The position numbers and the translations under genes were made by a program. This document shows positions 24,957 to 34,108 of a stretch of 64,000 bases of DNA, piece after piece; position 1 is the first letter of the stretch, and every line of letters begins with the position of its first letter. Source of the stretch: UBA11740 sp049273695 (GTDB lineage: Bacteria > Acidobacteriota > Blastocatellia > Pyrinomonadales > Pyrinomonadaceae); the NCBI GenBank assembly GCA_049273695.1, contig JBASRE010000050.1, positions 1-64,000 on the forward strand, written 5' to 3'. The notes under the pieces were generated by a model. That model was not told the origin of the DNA, ran no database searches, and saw nothing but the letters and a program-made list of their open reading frames with translations.

Positions 24957-25484
24957 TCAAAAAGTGATGCTGTAACTCATTCCGGGGTCGCGGCCTTTGA
25001 CCATGATTAAAGACAACGAGTGGCGGCCGTGCGAGAAAGTAAGCAGCGGGTGGACGTTTACGCCGTTGTAGGTCGCAAGGATCGAGAAGCCTTTTGGAAG
25101 ATAAATGTTGAGCCCGCCAATCGGCCGCACGCGATGGTCGAACGTGCCGTACGTTGCTCCTGCATAGGGCGCGATTGGCAACCCAGTAGTTCGTCGCAAA
25201 TTCTTGCTGACCGTCACGTAGAAAGATTGGCCTGACGGCGTGCCGATGCGATCGGTGCTGGTACCGATCATTAAAGCTGGTCGCCGCTCGCCTTCCGTCA
25301 ACAAGAGGATGTTTGCGAGTGGCTTGAATTCACCGGCGCGGGGATTGTATTCAATACCGAGCTGCACGCGCGGATGAAACTTGTAGGTGAGTGTGGTGCG
25401 CACCGCGGCGCGCGGAATTTGATTGGTGAGCAGGCGAACCCCCAAAGTCCATCTATGTTTGGTATCGTGTCCTGCCCCGCTCAC
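24957..25484 (-). CDS. Putative outer-membrane beta-barrel-like protein
   Basis: The 175-residue protein has alternating hydrophobic beta strands (VQLGIEYNPRAGEFKP; FYVTVSKNLRRT; FSILATYNGVNVHPLLTFS) and ends in a terminal Phe (SYSITF), a hallmark of outer-membrane barrels. No signal peptide is visible at the GTG start used here, so the real N-terminus may lie upstream or the gene may be truncated. It follows the TlpA-like gene by 27 bp on the same strand and may belong to its operon. Confidence 0.55.
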   Translation of the reverse strand: MSGAGHDTKHRWTLGVRLLTNQIPRAAVRTTLTYKFHPRVQLGIEYNPRAGEFKPLANILLLTEGERRPALMIGTSTDRIGTPSGQSFYVTVSKNLRRTTGLPIAPYAGATYGTFDHRVRPIGGLNIYLPKGFSILATYNGVNVHPLLTFSHGRHSLSLIMVKGRDPGMSYSITF

Positions 25485-25511
25485 GGCGCGGCCTTCGCCC
25501 GGTCAAAGCGG

Positions 25512-26450
25512 TCAACTGGGAACTGAAGAAACCTCGGCCGAACGCTTCGTCGTGGCGGCGATGTCTTTGCGTGGTTCGGTAGGCTCGCTCGTCGTCGCTG
25601 CGTTCACGGAGAGCATTGCATCAATCTGCTTTTTTAGATCAGCTTTATTAACGACGCCCGAGATCACTTTGGCAATGCGTCCGTCTTTTCCAATCACGAC
25701 TGAACCGGGCAAAGCTGTTCCCAGTCCAAACCTCAGCATGTCCGCACTGGTGGCTCCCATCCAGATGGGAAAATTGATTTTGGTTTCTTTGATGAATTGC
25801 AGGACCTTGGCGCGATCGGCTGCTTCATCGGTCGAAGCCCCGATCACCTGCACGCCGAACGCGGCATATTCGTTTTGAATGGCGGCCAGGTCCGGCATCT
25901 CCTCTTTGCAGGGGATGCAGTACGTCGCCCAGAAATTGAGAATGACGACGCGGCCTTTGAAAGTGCTCAGGCTCTGTTCCGCGCCGGAAAGATCCTTGAG
26001 CTTAAGTTCGACTTCACCGCCCACCACTTTTGCAGCCTCGCGCTCAGCCAGACTGGGCGCCAGGACCCTTAGCTCATCGACGCGAAAGATCTTCGTATCT
26101 TTCTTAGTTTGGATTGTGCCGCTGGCGGCAACCCGCTTGCCCACAAACTCCAGCCAGTTCTTGCCGGGCAAACGAAACTTTCCTTGCTCAAGTTGGTAAA
26201 GCGTAAACCGATCGCCCTCGCGTACAGCCAGCAGAGTTGGGTCGCCGCCTTCAACGCACGACTTTGCTTTAAGCAGATTCTCGGCGCTGCCGTACTCTAC
26301 TTTCGTGCGATCAGCTTCAGCCCAGCATTCTTCACAGCAGACAACCTGGCCTTCAAGTTTCACTCCGGACTGGGCGAATACTGCCACCGAAAAAAACAGC
26401 AAGAGCGCGCACCCATGCAGGAGACTTCTAATTCTAAACTTTTGAAGCAT
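25512..26450 (-). CDS. TlpA/ResA-like thioredoxin-fold protein, periplasmic
   Basis: The 312-residue protein has a signal sequence (LLHGCALLLFFSVAVFAQ). An N-terminal domain of about 110 residues carries Cys pairs (VVCCEECWAE and AKSCVEGG), and a TlpA/AhpC-TSA domain follows from about 130, with FWATYCIPCKEEMP holding the active CxxC and cis-Pro region ALPGSVVIGKDG. It likely reduces or maintains thiols in the periplasm, for example in cytochrome c or copper-site assembly. The gene overlaps the DUF4198 gene upstream by 17 bases, so the two are coupled. The extra N-terminal Cys domain is similar to those of Acidobacteriota redoxins with unclear role. Confidence 0.85.
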   Translation of the reverse strand: MLQKFRIRSLLHGCALLLFFSVAVFAQSGVKLEGQVVCCEECWAEADRTKVEYGSAENLLKAKSCVEGGDPTLLAVREGDRFTLYQLEQGKFRLPGKNWLEFVGKRVAASGTIQTKKDTKIFRVDELRVLAPSLAEREAAKVVGGEVELKLKDLSGAEQSLSTFKGRVVILNFWATYCIPCKEEMPDLAAIQNEYAAFGVQVIGASTDEAADRAKVLQFIKETKINFPIWMGATSADMLRFGLGTALPGSVVIGKDGRIAKVISGVVNKADLKKQIDAMLSVNAATTSEPTEPRKDIAATTKRSAEVSSVPS

Positions 26451-27267
26451 TCAAGTTACTTATCTCAAACGTCAAACTCGCCCATTTCGATTCGTAATTC
26501 AGATTCGGTTCAGAGAGTGGCGTCATGTGGATGAATTTGATGAACCACTTTCCCGCGCCGCGAAGCCTGACACGCGCAATGCCGTTTTTATCGGCGCGCG
26601 TACTGAGCGTGTGAAGCTTGCCGTTCCGCGATTCCCAACCGGCCATCACAAACTGGTTGGCGATTGGTTTTCCCTCCAGCAGACACAGCACCGAAATCGT
26701 TTGGCCGGCTCTCAACGAATAAGGATTCTGCTGCGGAATAAGATCAACGGGATAATGGAGCGACTTCTTGTAATCCTCCGAAAGAATGTCGCCCACCTGA
26801 AAGATTGCGCGCACATGTTTCGAGTAGCGCTCGCGCACGTCTTTGCCCAATTGACCATCGCGTTTACGCGCGGCCAGCGTATCGGGAATGCCGTCGTGCT
26901 TCAAATAATCATTAAAGTCCGCCGCCTTAAGTTCGATTTCGCGGGGGCGTGTAGACGTGCCCATTAGGTAGGTTCCGGCCGTGCCGGTTTCAAACTCTAT
27001 GATGGTCGTCTTTCCCTCAGCGCGCCACGCAAAGTGGCTTTCGGAGAAACTCCGGGTGTTGGGCGTGACGACGGTCAGGTCTCGCAGCCGCTCGCGCGCG
27101 ACCGCACCATCGCTCTGCTGAAATGTTCCGTTCATCAGCCGCACGGTCACTTTTGAGTGCGGCTTAAGAAAGTACGTTTCGAGTCTCAGGAAAAGATCGT
27201 GGGCAGTCGCTGGAGCGACCAGGATTAGACAGGTGATGCAGGTTAAGAGAAGTTTGCGAAGAAACAT
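26434..27267 (-). CDS. DUF4198 periplasmic metal-related protein
   Basis: A signal peptide ends at PATAHD, and the mature protein begins HDLFLRLETYFLKPHSKVTVRLMNG, the DUF4198 signature with an N-terminal His available for metal binding. The C-terminal half has a GKPIANQ..DKNGIARVRLRGAGKWFIKFIHM segment typical of the family. DUF4198 proteins are associated with Ni/Co or Cu transport or are exported metal binders. Its 3' end overlaps the TlpA-like gene. Context with the PCYCGC protein upstream supports a metal-handling operon. Confidence 0.8.
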   Translation of the reverse strand: MFLRKLLLTCITCLILVAPATAHDLFLRLETYFLKPHSKVTVRLMNGTFQQSDGAVARERLRDLTVVTPNTRSFSESHFAWRAEGKTTIIEFETGTAGTYLMGTSTRPREIELKAADFNDYLKHDGIPDTLAARKRDGQLGKDVRERYSKHVRAIFQVGDILSEDYKKSLHYPVDLIPQQNPYSLRAGQTISVLCLLEGKPIANQFVMAGWESRNGKLHTLSTRADKNGIARVRLRGAGKWFIKFIHMTPLSEPNLNYESKWASLTFEISNLNASKV

Positions 27268-27332
27268 GATACGGAATCGCCGAAACTAACACGAATCTCC
27301 CTCGCAACAAAAATGACTGTTGTTCGAACCAC

Positions 27333-27812
27333 TCAGCCGCCGTACTCCGCAACGATCTGTTGGCGTATCTGCTGCGGCGACAAACCACGCTTTTGCATGT
27401 CGTAAGCCTTCAAGACTTCGTCGACACAGACCGTGCAGTGGGCCGCGTGATCGTCCACGTAACAACTGTGCAGACTCTTGTGGCCAAAGCCGCGATCGCA
27501 ATAACAGTAACAAGGCAACTGGGCGATCAACTGCGGCGCCTCGCGTACGATGCGATAAGCATCACGCGTTTTACCGTTAAATTTCTCCGGATCGAGGGTG
27601 GCCGCCAGAGCGATCCGCGGAGGTTCTGTTTCGTAGTGAGCGGGAATTGATTTCGCGTCTGATGAAGCCGGCGTGGCGTGCTCCGCAGAATGTGCCGCTT
27701 TTTCAGTTTGTGCCGGCTGTTCTTGTCGGCGTGTCAAAGCAAACCCCACCAGCCCGATGAGGGCAACTCCAATAATCATCAACGTGATTGTTCTTTTCAT
27801 GTTCATGTTCAT
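27333..27812 (-). CDS. PCYCGC-motif protein, membrane anchored
   Basis: The protein of about 159 residues has one N-terminal membrane segment (TITLMIIGVALIGLVGFAL) and a C-terminal domain with LPCYCYCDRGFGHKSLHSCYVDDHAAHCTVC, matching the CYCXC (PCYCGC) family, a probable extracytoplasmic metal-binding domain of unknown function. Three ATG codons in tandem (MNMNMK) make the exact start uncertain; 27812 is the first. It lies upstream of the DUF4198 gene on the same strand. Confidence 0.8.
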   Translation of the reverse strand: MNMNMKRTITLMIIGVALIGLVGFALTRRQEQPAQTEKAAHSAEHATPASSDAKSIPAHYETEPPRIALAATLDPEKFNGKTRDAYRIVREAPQLIAQLPCYCYCDRGFGHKSLHSCYVDDHAAHCTVCVDEVLKAYDMQKRGLSPQQIRQQIVAEYGG

Positions 27813-27910
27813 GTTCTTCGATGCTCTAATCCCTTCTTTCGTCACTCTCAATCTTTGACCCGCCCGCTCGGCCCGTTAACGCTTCCGCTGGGCGTAATCC
27901 AGATGTTTCC

Positions 27911-30628
27911 TTATTCAAGCTCTCCAAACCAGCCGCGCCGTTCCATCCATTTTGCCAGTTCGAGGACGGGGGAGACAGTGAGGGCCGCGGCCACGATGAT
28001 CAACCAATCTCTCAGCGGGAGCGCGAGAGTTCCGAAAACGTTTTCCAGAAACGGCACGTACAGGATCAGTCCAAGCATGAACAATTCCCACAGAATGGCG
28101 ATGTTAAGCCACTTGTTCGCGAAGGGACGGCGCAGCACCGAATGGCGGTCGGAACGGAAATTGTAGGCCTTGAAGAATTGGATTAGCACCAGAGAGACGA
28201 ACGTCATCGTCATTGCTTCCTGAACGCTGCGTCCGGAATTCAAGGCCCACATAAAGAGGCCGAGATTGATTACCGTTGACCAGATTCCGCCGACCAGCAT
28301 CAATATGACCACCGGTCGAGTGAAGATACCGGTACGCGGATCGCGCGGCGGTCGCTTCATGAGATCCCCCTCGGGCGGATCAACCGCGAGCGCCAGAGCG
28401 GGCAGTCCATCCGTAGCGAGATTAACGTAGAGAAGTTGGACCGCAGAAAGCGGCAGCGGTAACCCTGCTACCGTGGCCCCCGCCATCAGGCCAATCTCGC
28501 CAATGTTCGACGAGAGCAGGTACATCAGATATTTTTTGATGTTGCTGAAGATGCCGCGGCCCTCTTCAACAGCGGCGACGATGGATGCGAAATTGTCGTC
28601 GGTCAAAGTCATCGCCGCCGCCTCTTTGGTCACATCCGTGCCCGTAATCCCCATCGCGATTCCGATATCTGCTTTTTTCAGCGCCGGCGCGTCGTTGATA
28701 CCGTCGCCCGTCATCGCGGCGATGTGACCCCTTTCTTTCAAAGCCGTGAGTACGCGCAGTTTGTGCGCGGGCGAGACTCGCGCGTATACCTCGATTGTCT
28801 CGACCTGAGGGCCAAACTTGTCTTCGTCGATACAGTCGAGCTCAGCACCGATCATGAGCCGGCCTGAGTTGAGGATGCCCAATTCGCTCGCCACGGCACT
28901 CGCCGTCAGCGGATGATCTCCCGTGATCATTACGACTTTGATTCCCGCTTCTTTGCATTCTCTAACGGCGGCCCGGGCTTCGGCGCGCGGCGGATCAATC
29001 ATCCCCACCAGCCCAAGGAACGTCATCTCGCGTTCAGCATCTTCGACCTCACTACTCGCGCGAGGTTTGTACGCGATGGCGAGCACGCGTAGGGCTTCAC
29101 TCGCCATCTCCTGAGCGGTGTGGATAATCTCCGCTCTGTTTGCTTTCGAGAGCTCGATCTCGCCTTCGCCATTCAACTGCCGCACACATGAATCCAGAAT
29201 GAATTCCGGCGCGCCTTTGGAGTAAGCCACACTTCCATTTGGCGACGAGTGCAACGTCGTCATGCGTTTGGTCTCAGAGCTGAAAGGAATTTCATGCTCG
29301 CGCGGAAAAGCCCGCTCGAGTTCGGTCTTATCGAGGCCGGCCTTTGCCGCTGCCACGACCAGCGCGCCCTCAGTCGGGTCACCTTTAATCTCCCATTTGT
29401 CTTGCTCGGTTCGCTCGAGGCGGGCATCGGACGCGAGCACGGCAGCGCGCAACAGCAAGATCAGCGACTCAGTCGGCTCAACAGTTTCTCCGTTCAGCGA
29501 AAACGATCCCTTCGGTTCATAGCCGGTGCCGGAAACCTCGAACATCTGGTTCCCGACGTAGCACTTGCGCATCGTCATCTCATCTTTAGTGAGCGTGCCG
29601 GTCTTGTCTGAGCAAATGATCGACGTGCTTCCGAGCGTCTCGACCGCGGACAGGCGGCGCACCAACGCATTCCGCTTGATCATCCTTTTCACGCCGAGCG
29701 CCAGCGAGATTGTCACTACGGCCGGTAGCGCCTCGGGAACTACGGCGACCGCCAATGCGACCCCGAAGATGAGCATCTCGATGAAGGGCTGCCCGCGAAG
29801 CAGTCCGAAAGCGACGATGATGATGACGAGTGCGAACGCGGCGCGCGCCAGCACTTTGCCGACGCGGTCCAGGTTTACCTGCAAAGGAGTCCTTCCGGTT
29901 TCGACTGTCTCGAGCATGCGGGCGATCTTGCCGAACTCGGTGTTCATGGCCGTGGCGGTGACGGTCGCGCGCCCGCGCCCGTAAGTAACCAATGTGCCCG
30001 CGTAGGCCATGTTCGTCCGATCACCGGTCGGGAGTTTTTCGGTTTCGAGCGGGCGAGTCTGCTTTTCGACAGGCGCGGACTCACCTGTCAGGGGTGCCTC
30101 ATTCGTCTGAAGATTGACGGCTTCCATGAGCCTTACGTCGGCCGGCACTTTGTCGCCGGTCGCCAGGACAATGACGTCACCAGGGACGAGATCGCGCGCC
30201 GAGACGTCTCTCTCTCGACCGTCACGGATCACGCTGGCCGCGGGCGCCGCCAATTCACGGAGCGCTTCAATGGCTCGTTCGGCGCGGTACTCCTGGAGAA
30301 AGCCGAGGACGACCGCGAATAAAACGATCACGGTAATCGCAATGGCCTCAACGCCGTGTCCGAGAAAAGCCGAGAGCCCAGTTGCGACAAGCAGGATGAT
30401 GATCAGTACGTTCTTGAATTGTTCGAGCAGGATGGCCCACGGCGAAACGCGGGCGGACGCCTGGAGCTCGTTGGGACCGAACTGCTCCAAACGGAGCGCA
30501 GCCTCTTCAGAGTTAAGGCCCTCCCGCGTTGAATTCAGTCGCTCAATAGTCGCTTCGACCGTGAGCGTATGCCACGGCACGCTGGAGGCGACATCTTTGT
30601 TTTTGGCGGATTCGGTGTCGAGTGACAT
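27911..30628 (-). CDS. P-type cation ATPase (Ca2+/Mn2+ type)
   Basis: The 905-residue enzyme is of the P2 type. It has the N-terminal cation ATPase domain (EATIERLNSTREGLNSEEAALRLEQFGPNEL), TGES (APLTGESAPVEKQ), a PEALP motif in helix 4, the phosphorylation site DKTGTLTKDEMT, KGAPEFI in the nucleotide domain, TGDGINDAPALKKADIGIAM, and ten membrane segments, ending with the cation ATPase C domain. SERCA/PMR1-like pumps of this type export Ca2+ or Mn2+. A yybP-ykoY Mn2+ riboswitch lies upstream of the UspA gene 8 bp ahead of it. This suggests Mn2+ efflux, as is known for riboswitch-controlled P-type ATPases in Lactococcus (yoaB). Confidence 0.9.
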   Translation of the reverse strand: MSLDTESAKNKDVASSVPWHTLTVEATIERLNSTREGLNSEEAALRLEQFGPNELQASARVSPWAILLEQFKNVLIIILLVATGLSAFLGHGVEAIAITVIVLFAVVLGFLQEYRAERAIEALRELAAPAASVIRDGRERDVSARDLVPGDVIVLATGDKVPADVRLMEAVNLQTNEAPLTGESAPVEKQTRPLETEKLPTGDRTNMAYAGTLVTYGRGRATVTATAMNTEFGKIARMLETVETGRTPLQVNLDRVGKVLARAAFALVIIIVAFGLLRGQPFIEMLIFGVALAVAVVPEALPAVVTISLALGVKRMIKRNALVRRLSAVETLGSTSIICSDKTGTLTKDEMTMRKCYVGNQMFEVSGTGYEPKGSFSLNGETVEPTESLILLLRAAVLASDARLERTEQDKWEIKGDPTEGALVVAAAKAGLDKTELERAFPREHEIPFSSETKRMTTLHSSPNGSVAYSKGAPEFILDSCVRQLNGEGEIELSKANRAEIIHTAQEMASEALRVLAIAYKPRASSEVEDAEREMTFLGLVGMIDPPRAEARAAVRECKEAGIKVVMITGDHPLTASAVASELGILNSGRLMIGAELDCIDEDKFGPQVETIEVYARVSPAHKLRVLTALKERGHIAAMTGDGINDAPALKKADIGIAMGITGTDVTKEAAAMTLTDDNFASIVAAVEEGRGIFSNIKKYLMYLLSSNIGEIGLMAGATVAGLPLPLSAVQLLYVNLATDGLPALALAVDPPEGDLMKRPPRDPRTGIFTRPVVILMLVGGIWSTVINLGLFMWALNSGRSVQEAMTMTFVSLVLIQFFKAYNFRSDRHSVLRRPFANKWLNIAILWELFMLGLILYVPFLENVFGTLALPLRDWLIIVAAALTVSPVLELAKWMERRGWFGELE

Positions 30629-30636
30629 GGCAAGAT

Positions 30637-31441
30637 TTACCCATTGCCCTTCTTCGCGCGCACCACTTCAACTGAGCAATGCGCACGCGCTGCCACCGCG
30701 GCAGAGACACTGCCGTGCAGGAGGTGCAGAAAACCGTGTTCGTTCCTGGTTCCGACGAAGACTGAGTCGGCTCCCCAGCTTTCCGCCTCATGGACCAGGA
30801 CGGTTGCCGGGTCTCCGTGATGGCTTACTTCACTGGCGATTAGACCGGCGGCCCGTAACCTTTCTTCCGCAACCCCGATGCTCTCACTGGGCATCTTCCC
30901 GACACTTACGGAACGCACCTCAGTCCCCGGCGGCCATGAGCGTAAAGTGACGGCGTCCAGGGCCGGCTCCGCGTCGGCTGAGCCATTGAACCCGACTACG
31001 ATTCGAATTGGTCCGTCGCTTCGCTGCCCGACACACCGCGCCACGCGCACGGGGCACGGCGCATCGTAAAGCACTCTCTGCGAAACGCTGCCGAGGATTA
31101 GTCTTCCGCCGGCGGTGGAGTGGCCATGTGAACCGATCGCGATCAGATCAACGTCAAGGCGATTGGCCATCTGAACCAGTTCCCAGAATGGCGTGCCACC
31201 CTCAGCCTCGGCCCTGACGGACCATCCGGGGAAATTCTGTCTGACACGAACCGCGGCCCGCGGCGGCGGGGCCGGAAATTGTCTCGTTGACCTCGTTATC
31301 CGGAGGGACGAAGACATACGCCATTGTCGCGACGACTGCTTCCAGGGCCGCCGGCAAGCCGGCCCACCGCAGATCCTGCAACATCGCGTCTGAGCAATCA
31401 GACCCGTCATATGCGATTAGCAGCCTGGAAATGTTTTTCAA
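30637..31441 (-). pseudogene. UspA-family universal stress protein, tandem domains, frameshifted
   Basis: The TTG at 31441 with GGAGGT six bases upstream opens RLLIAYDGSDCSDAMLQDL, the first Usp domain. Around 31262-31285 the reading frame shifts inside a G/C-rich tract. The rest of the domain (NFPGWSVRAEAEGG to LIAIGSHGHSTAGGRLILGSVSQRVLYDAPCPV, the ATP-binding GxxG..GSVS motif) and a second Usp domain (RIVVGFNGSADAEPALDAV to VFVGTRNEHG) are in another frame. With a one-base correction it reads as about 267 residues. It is co-transcribed with the P-type ATPase. A sequencing error is a fair alternative to true inactivation. Confidence 0.75.
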
Positions 31442-31556
31442 TCTCTTACCTCCTGGGCGCGAGTAAGAGATTTGGCTCCGGTGTGGGGAATACAATGACG
31501 TTCGACCATCTCTCATCCTTTCGCGCGTAAGCCCCTGGAATACTTCGGGTGCGCAA

Positions 31557-31597
31557 AAGAAAAAACCTTCTGCGCGCCGTAAAGCTGCAAAAGGTCT
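31557..31597 (-). terminator. Intrinsic terminator of the riboswitch
   Basis: On the minus strand, ACCTTTTGCAGC and GCGCAGAAGGT form a stem followed by TTTTTTCTTTT. The left stem arm (31587-31595) is also the 3' strand of the riboswitch P1 helix, so aptamer folding and terminator formation exclude each other. Confidence 0.7.
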
Positions 31598-31712
31598 TGG
31601 TCGTTGAGCTGCTTTGCTCTACCCGATGCGCCGGGCACCCTGCGTTGGGTACCGTGTTGACGGCTTCATCGGACCATGAAGGGCAGGTGACCTACTCCCC
31701 TTTTCGATTGCC
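31587..31712 (-). promoter_or_regulatory. Probable Mn2+ riboswitch (yybP-ykoY family)
   Basis: The minus-strand RNA has the yybP-ykoY landmarks in order: AAAAGG closing helix strand, the conserved loop GGGGAGUA followed by GGUC, CCGUCAACACGG, a second hairpin CCCGGCGCAUCGGG, and the returning strand GACCAAGACCUUUU. P1 pairs AAAAGG with CCUUUU and GGUC with GACC. The element lies about 146 nt upstream of the TTG start of the UspA gene, which is followed by the P-type ATPase. Ligand binding should prevent the terminator at 31557 and turn the operon on when Mn2+ is high. It was identified by eye, without a covariance model. Confidence 0.65.
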
Positions 31713-31908
31713 AAAAGTCTACATCCGACTGAAAGGGATTTCAACCAGGACGATCTGCCGCTATCGCGAATCGCCGTTCGCGTTATTCGCGCCCTTGGCT
31801 GGCGTGGCTGAACGTTCCAGTTTATCTCAAGCGCTAGACATTCCGATATTTGGGGACTCCGGTCCCACGAGTTGTTGGACGGAGCGCGTTCGAGATCCGA
31901 TCCGCCGA

Positions 31909-34011
31909 TCACGGATCAGGTGATTGCCGCGAGAGAACATCTGCTTTGCGGTCACCATTGAAGTCTGCGATAAGCTGCGATTTCAAGTCGAGGTCCGAGG
32001 TGTTGAGCACCTGCCAACGGCTCTTGCCGCCCCACGACACGAACCATTTGCCGTCGTCGCTGCGCGCGATGTCGGTGAAGCCGTCGCCGTTGAAGTCGGC
32101 GAACGTGAGACTCGTCAGCGGAAACGACGATTTGTTAAGGTGACTCCACGCCCTTGAGCCACGATCCCACACGAGCCACTCGGTGCCCGTTGAACGCACG
32201 ACATCGATCTTCGAATCGCCGACGAAATTGCCGAACCGCAACTCACTCACTTTGAACGGCTGCTTGATGTGAAAACGTACAACCGGTGAATATCTGTTGA
32301 TGATGGTCCACTCAATACCATCGGCGAAGAAGGCATCGGTTTTGCCGTCGCCTTGGAAATCGCCGAACGCCACGCTCGACAGCGGTGCTCCTGTCTTGAA
32401 CAGCGTCCGCCACGGCGACGTCCCCCCGTCCGAGACTTGCCACTCTGTTCCTGTTGCGCGAACGATGTCCGTTAGCGCGGAGCCGACAAAGTCGCCGAAA
32501 ACAAGCTGCGAAACAGGTTCCTTGTTGGTGTTCAGGAACGCCCAACCTGCGCGACCGCTTCCCGACCATTGCCATCCGGTAGAGGTTGAACGCATCACGT
32601 CAGCGGCGCCGTCGCCGTCGAAGTCGCCGGCGGCGACGTCGCTCATGCCTTGCGTTTCGAACCGGTGCCATTGCCAGAACGAGGAGCCACCAAACCTCAT
32701 GAACCACGCCGGGAATTTGTTTACGCCCACCTTGTTGTCCGAGACGAAGAAATTGCCGCTCGAGTTAATTTGGAGGAACGCGAAGGGCAAGAGAGAATGG
32801 TGCGTTTCGTTCTTATAAATCCACGCACCGTTCATCGGAATTCCCCGAATCTTCACGGCTGGCTCACTCGATGCCAGGAAAGTGTTGTGGTGAATCACGA
32901 ACGTGCTGCCCGCAATGTTAGTACAGTCCTCGCGATCGACGCCGCCGTGCACGTCGAAGCTGTGGTCCACGGCGCCTGTGAGCACCAGGTTGTAAGTGGC
33001 CGTGTAAGACGCGCCTGGCACGCCTCTCGACTGGATGTCGTGGCGGTTGTGGTCGAACACATTGGCCTCGATTGTCGCGCTGCCCGAGCGGACCGCGACG
33101 CCGTAGCCCAGGCCATAGCTCTTCGCACACGTCCCGTTGTGTTCCTCCCGGCGGTTAAACTGAATGACGTTATGATGAACACGCACCCCGATGGTATTCG
33201 TTATTACGACCGGAGAGAACGGCCACGACGACAACTCGTTGTTGTCGATCTCCGTCGCCAAGCGCAAGGGTGCGCTGCCCCTCACTCTTACGGCTATAGC
33301 GGACGCTTCTCTATTGCAGTAAATAGGATCGTCGTTCTCGATGCTCGAGTCGGGACCGTGAAAGCGCAGCCCGCTGATGCGGACGCCCTGGCCTTGCACC
33401 TCTAACAGAGGGCATTGTGTGAACGTTCGCGAAAAGAGGCGTGCGCCGAGGGACCCGATACGTCCGCGGCCGCTCGCGAGCGTCGTGTTCGGGGGGATCT
33501 GGAGTGTGAAATCGCTGCAATCCGGCGGCGGTGGCCCCGCACGCGAATCGGCGCAACCGAGGGGCGTCGGTTTCTTCGCGCAGTAAGACAGATCGATTTC
33601 CGCGTTGTCGTCCACGTAAATCGTCTGTGACAATCGAGCAGCGGCGACCAGCGCGGCCCGTAACTCGTCTGCAGTCCGCACCACCACCCCGGGAGACCGA
33701 ATCACCGCACCGGCCGAAAGTCCTACCACCTGCGGACGCGGGACGGGCACGATATGGCGGTAGCCTTGGCCACCGCCCAGGGGGAGCATCGCGCTGTTTG
33801 CGAGCGCGCCGTATGACTTGTCACTATGATCGCGCACAACGGGCTCGCGGAACGCCGAGTCGTCAAGCATGGCACCTTGGCAATCAGTCTTGTCGAGCGT
33901 ATCGGTCGTTGCGCGCGTGGATTGGATAAGAGCAGCGCCGCAACCTACGATCGCGACAAGCAGCGCGGTCACGGAGTATTTCATGTGCGTTTTGATTGAT
34001 TGAGGAAACAT
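31909..34011 (-). CDS. Secreted protein with parallel beta-helix and FG-GAP (VCBS-like) repeats
   Basis: The 700-residue protein has a lipoprotein-type or signal sequence (VTALLVAIVGCGAALI), a linker, then a right-handed beta-helix from about 110 to 420 (SGLRFHGPDSSI, IGVRVHHNVIQFN, FVIHHNTFLASSEPAVKIRG). Four or five FG-GAP units follow: AGDFDGDGAADVMRS, FGDFQGDGKTDAFFA, FADFNGDGFTDIARS, IADFNGDRKADVLS. The DGDGxxD loops bind calcium. Beta-helix proteins often act on polysaccharides, but no catalytic residues can be identified. It is followed on the same strand by the gene's upstream neighbour, a Cys-rich secreted protein, suggesting joint secretion. Confidence 0.8.
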   Translation of the reverse strand: MFPQSIKTHMKYSVTALLVAIVGCGAALIQSTRATTDTLDKTDCQGAMLDDSAFREPVVRDHSDKSYGALANSAMLPLGGGQGYRHIVPVPRPQVVGLSAGAVIRSPGVVVRTADELRAALVAAARLSQTIYVDDNAEIDLSYCAKKPTPLGCADSRAGPPPPDCSDFTLQIPPNTTLASGRGRIGSLGARLFSRTFTQCPLLEVQGQGVRISGLRFHGPDSSIENDDPIYCNREASAIAVRVRGSAPLRLATEIDNNELSSWPFSPVVITNTIGVRVHHNVIQFNRREEHNGTCAKSYGLGYGVAVRSGSATIEANVFDHNRHDIQSRGVPGASYTATYNLVLTGAVDHSFDVHGGVDREDCTNIAGSTFVIHHNTFLASSEPAVKIRGIPMNGAWIYKNETHHSLLPFAFLQINSSGNFFVSDNKVGVNKFPAWFMRFGGSSFWQWHRFETQGMSDVAAGDFDGDGAADVMRSTSTGWQWSGSGRAGWAFLNTNKEPVSQLVFGDFVGSALTDIVRATGTEWQVSDGGTSPWRTLFKTGAPLSSVAFGDFQGDGKTDAFFADGIEWTIINRYSPVVRFHIKQPFKVSELRFGNFVGDSKIDVVRSTGTEWLVWDRGSRAWSHLNKSSFPLTSLTFADFNGDGFTDIARSDDGKWFVSWGGKSRWQVLNTSDLDLKSQLIADFNGDRKADVLSRQSPDP

Positions 34012-34108
34012 GTTTAGGTTCCTTCCTATTGATGGTGAAGACTAATGCCGTCCGTCGCGCCAGCCCGCTGCGGCTGCCCAGCGACATGGTTGCGCCTCTA
34101 CCCACGCA

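Noticed and set aside
32650..33405. Plus-strand open frame over the beta-helix gene
   Set aside because: It is the antisense of clearly repetitive FG-GAP/beta-helix coding sequence and has no protein-like motif.
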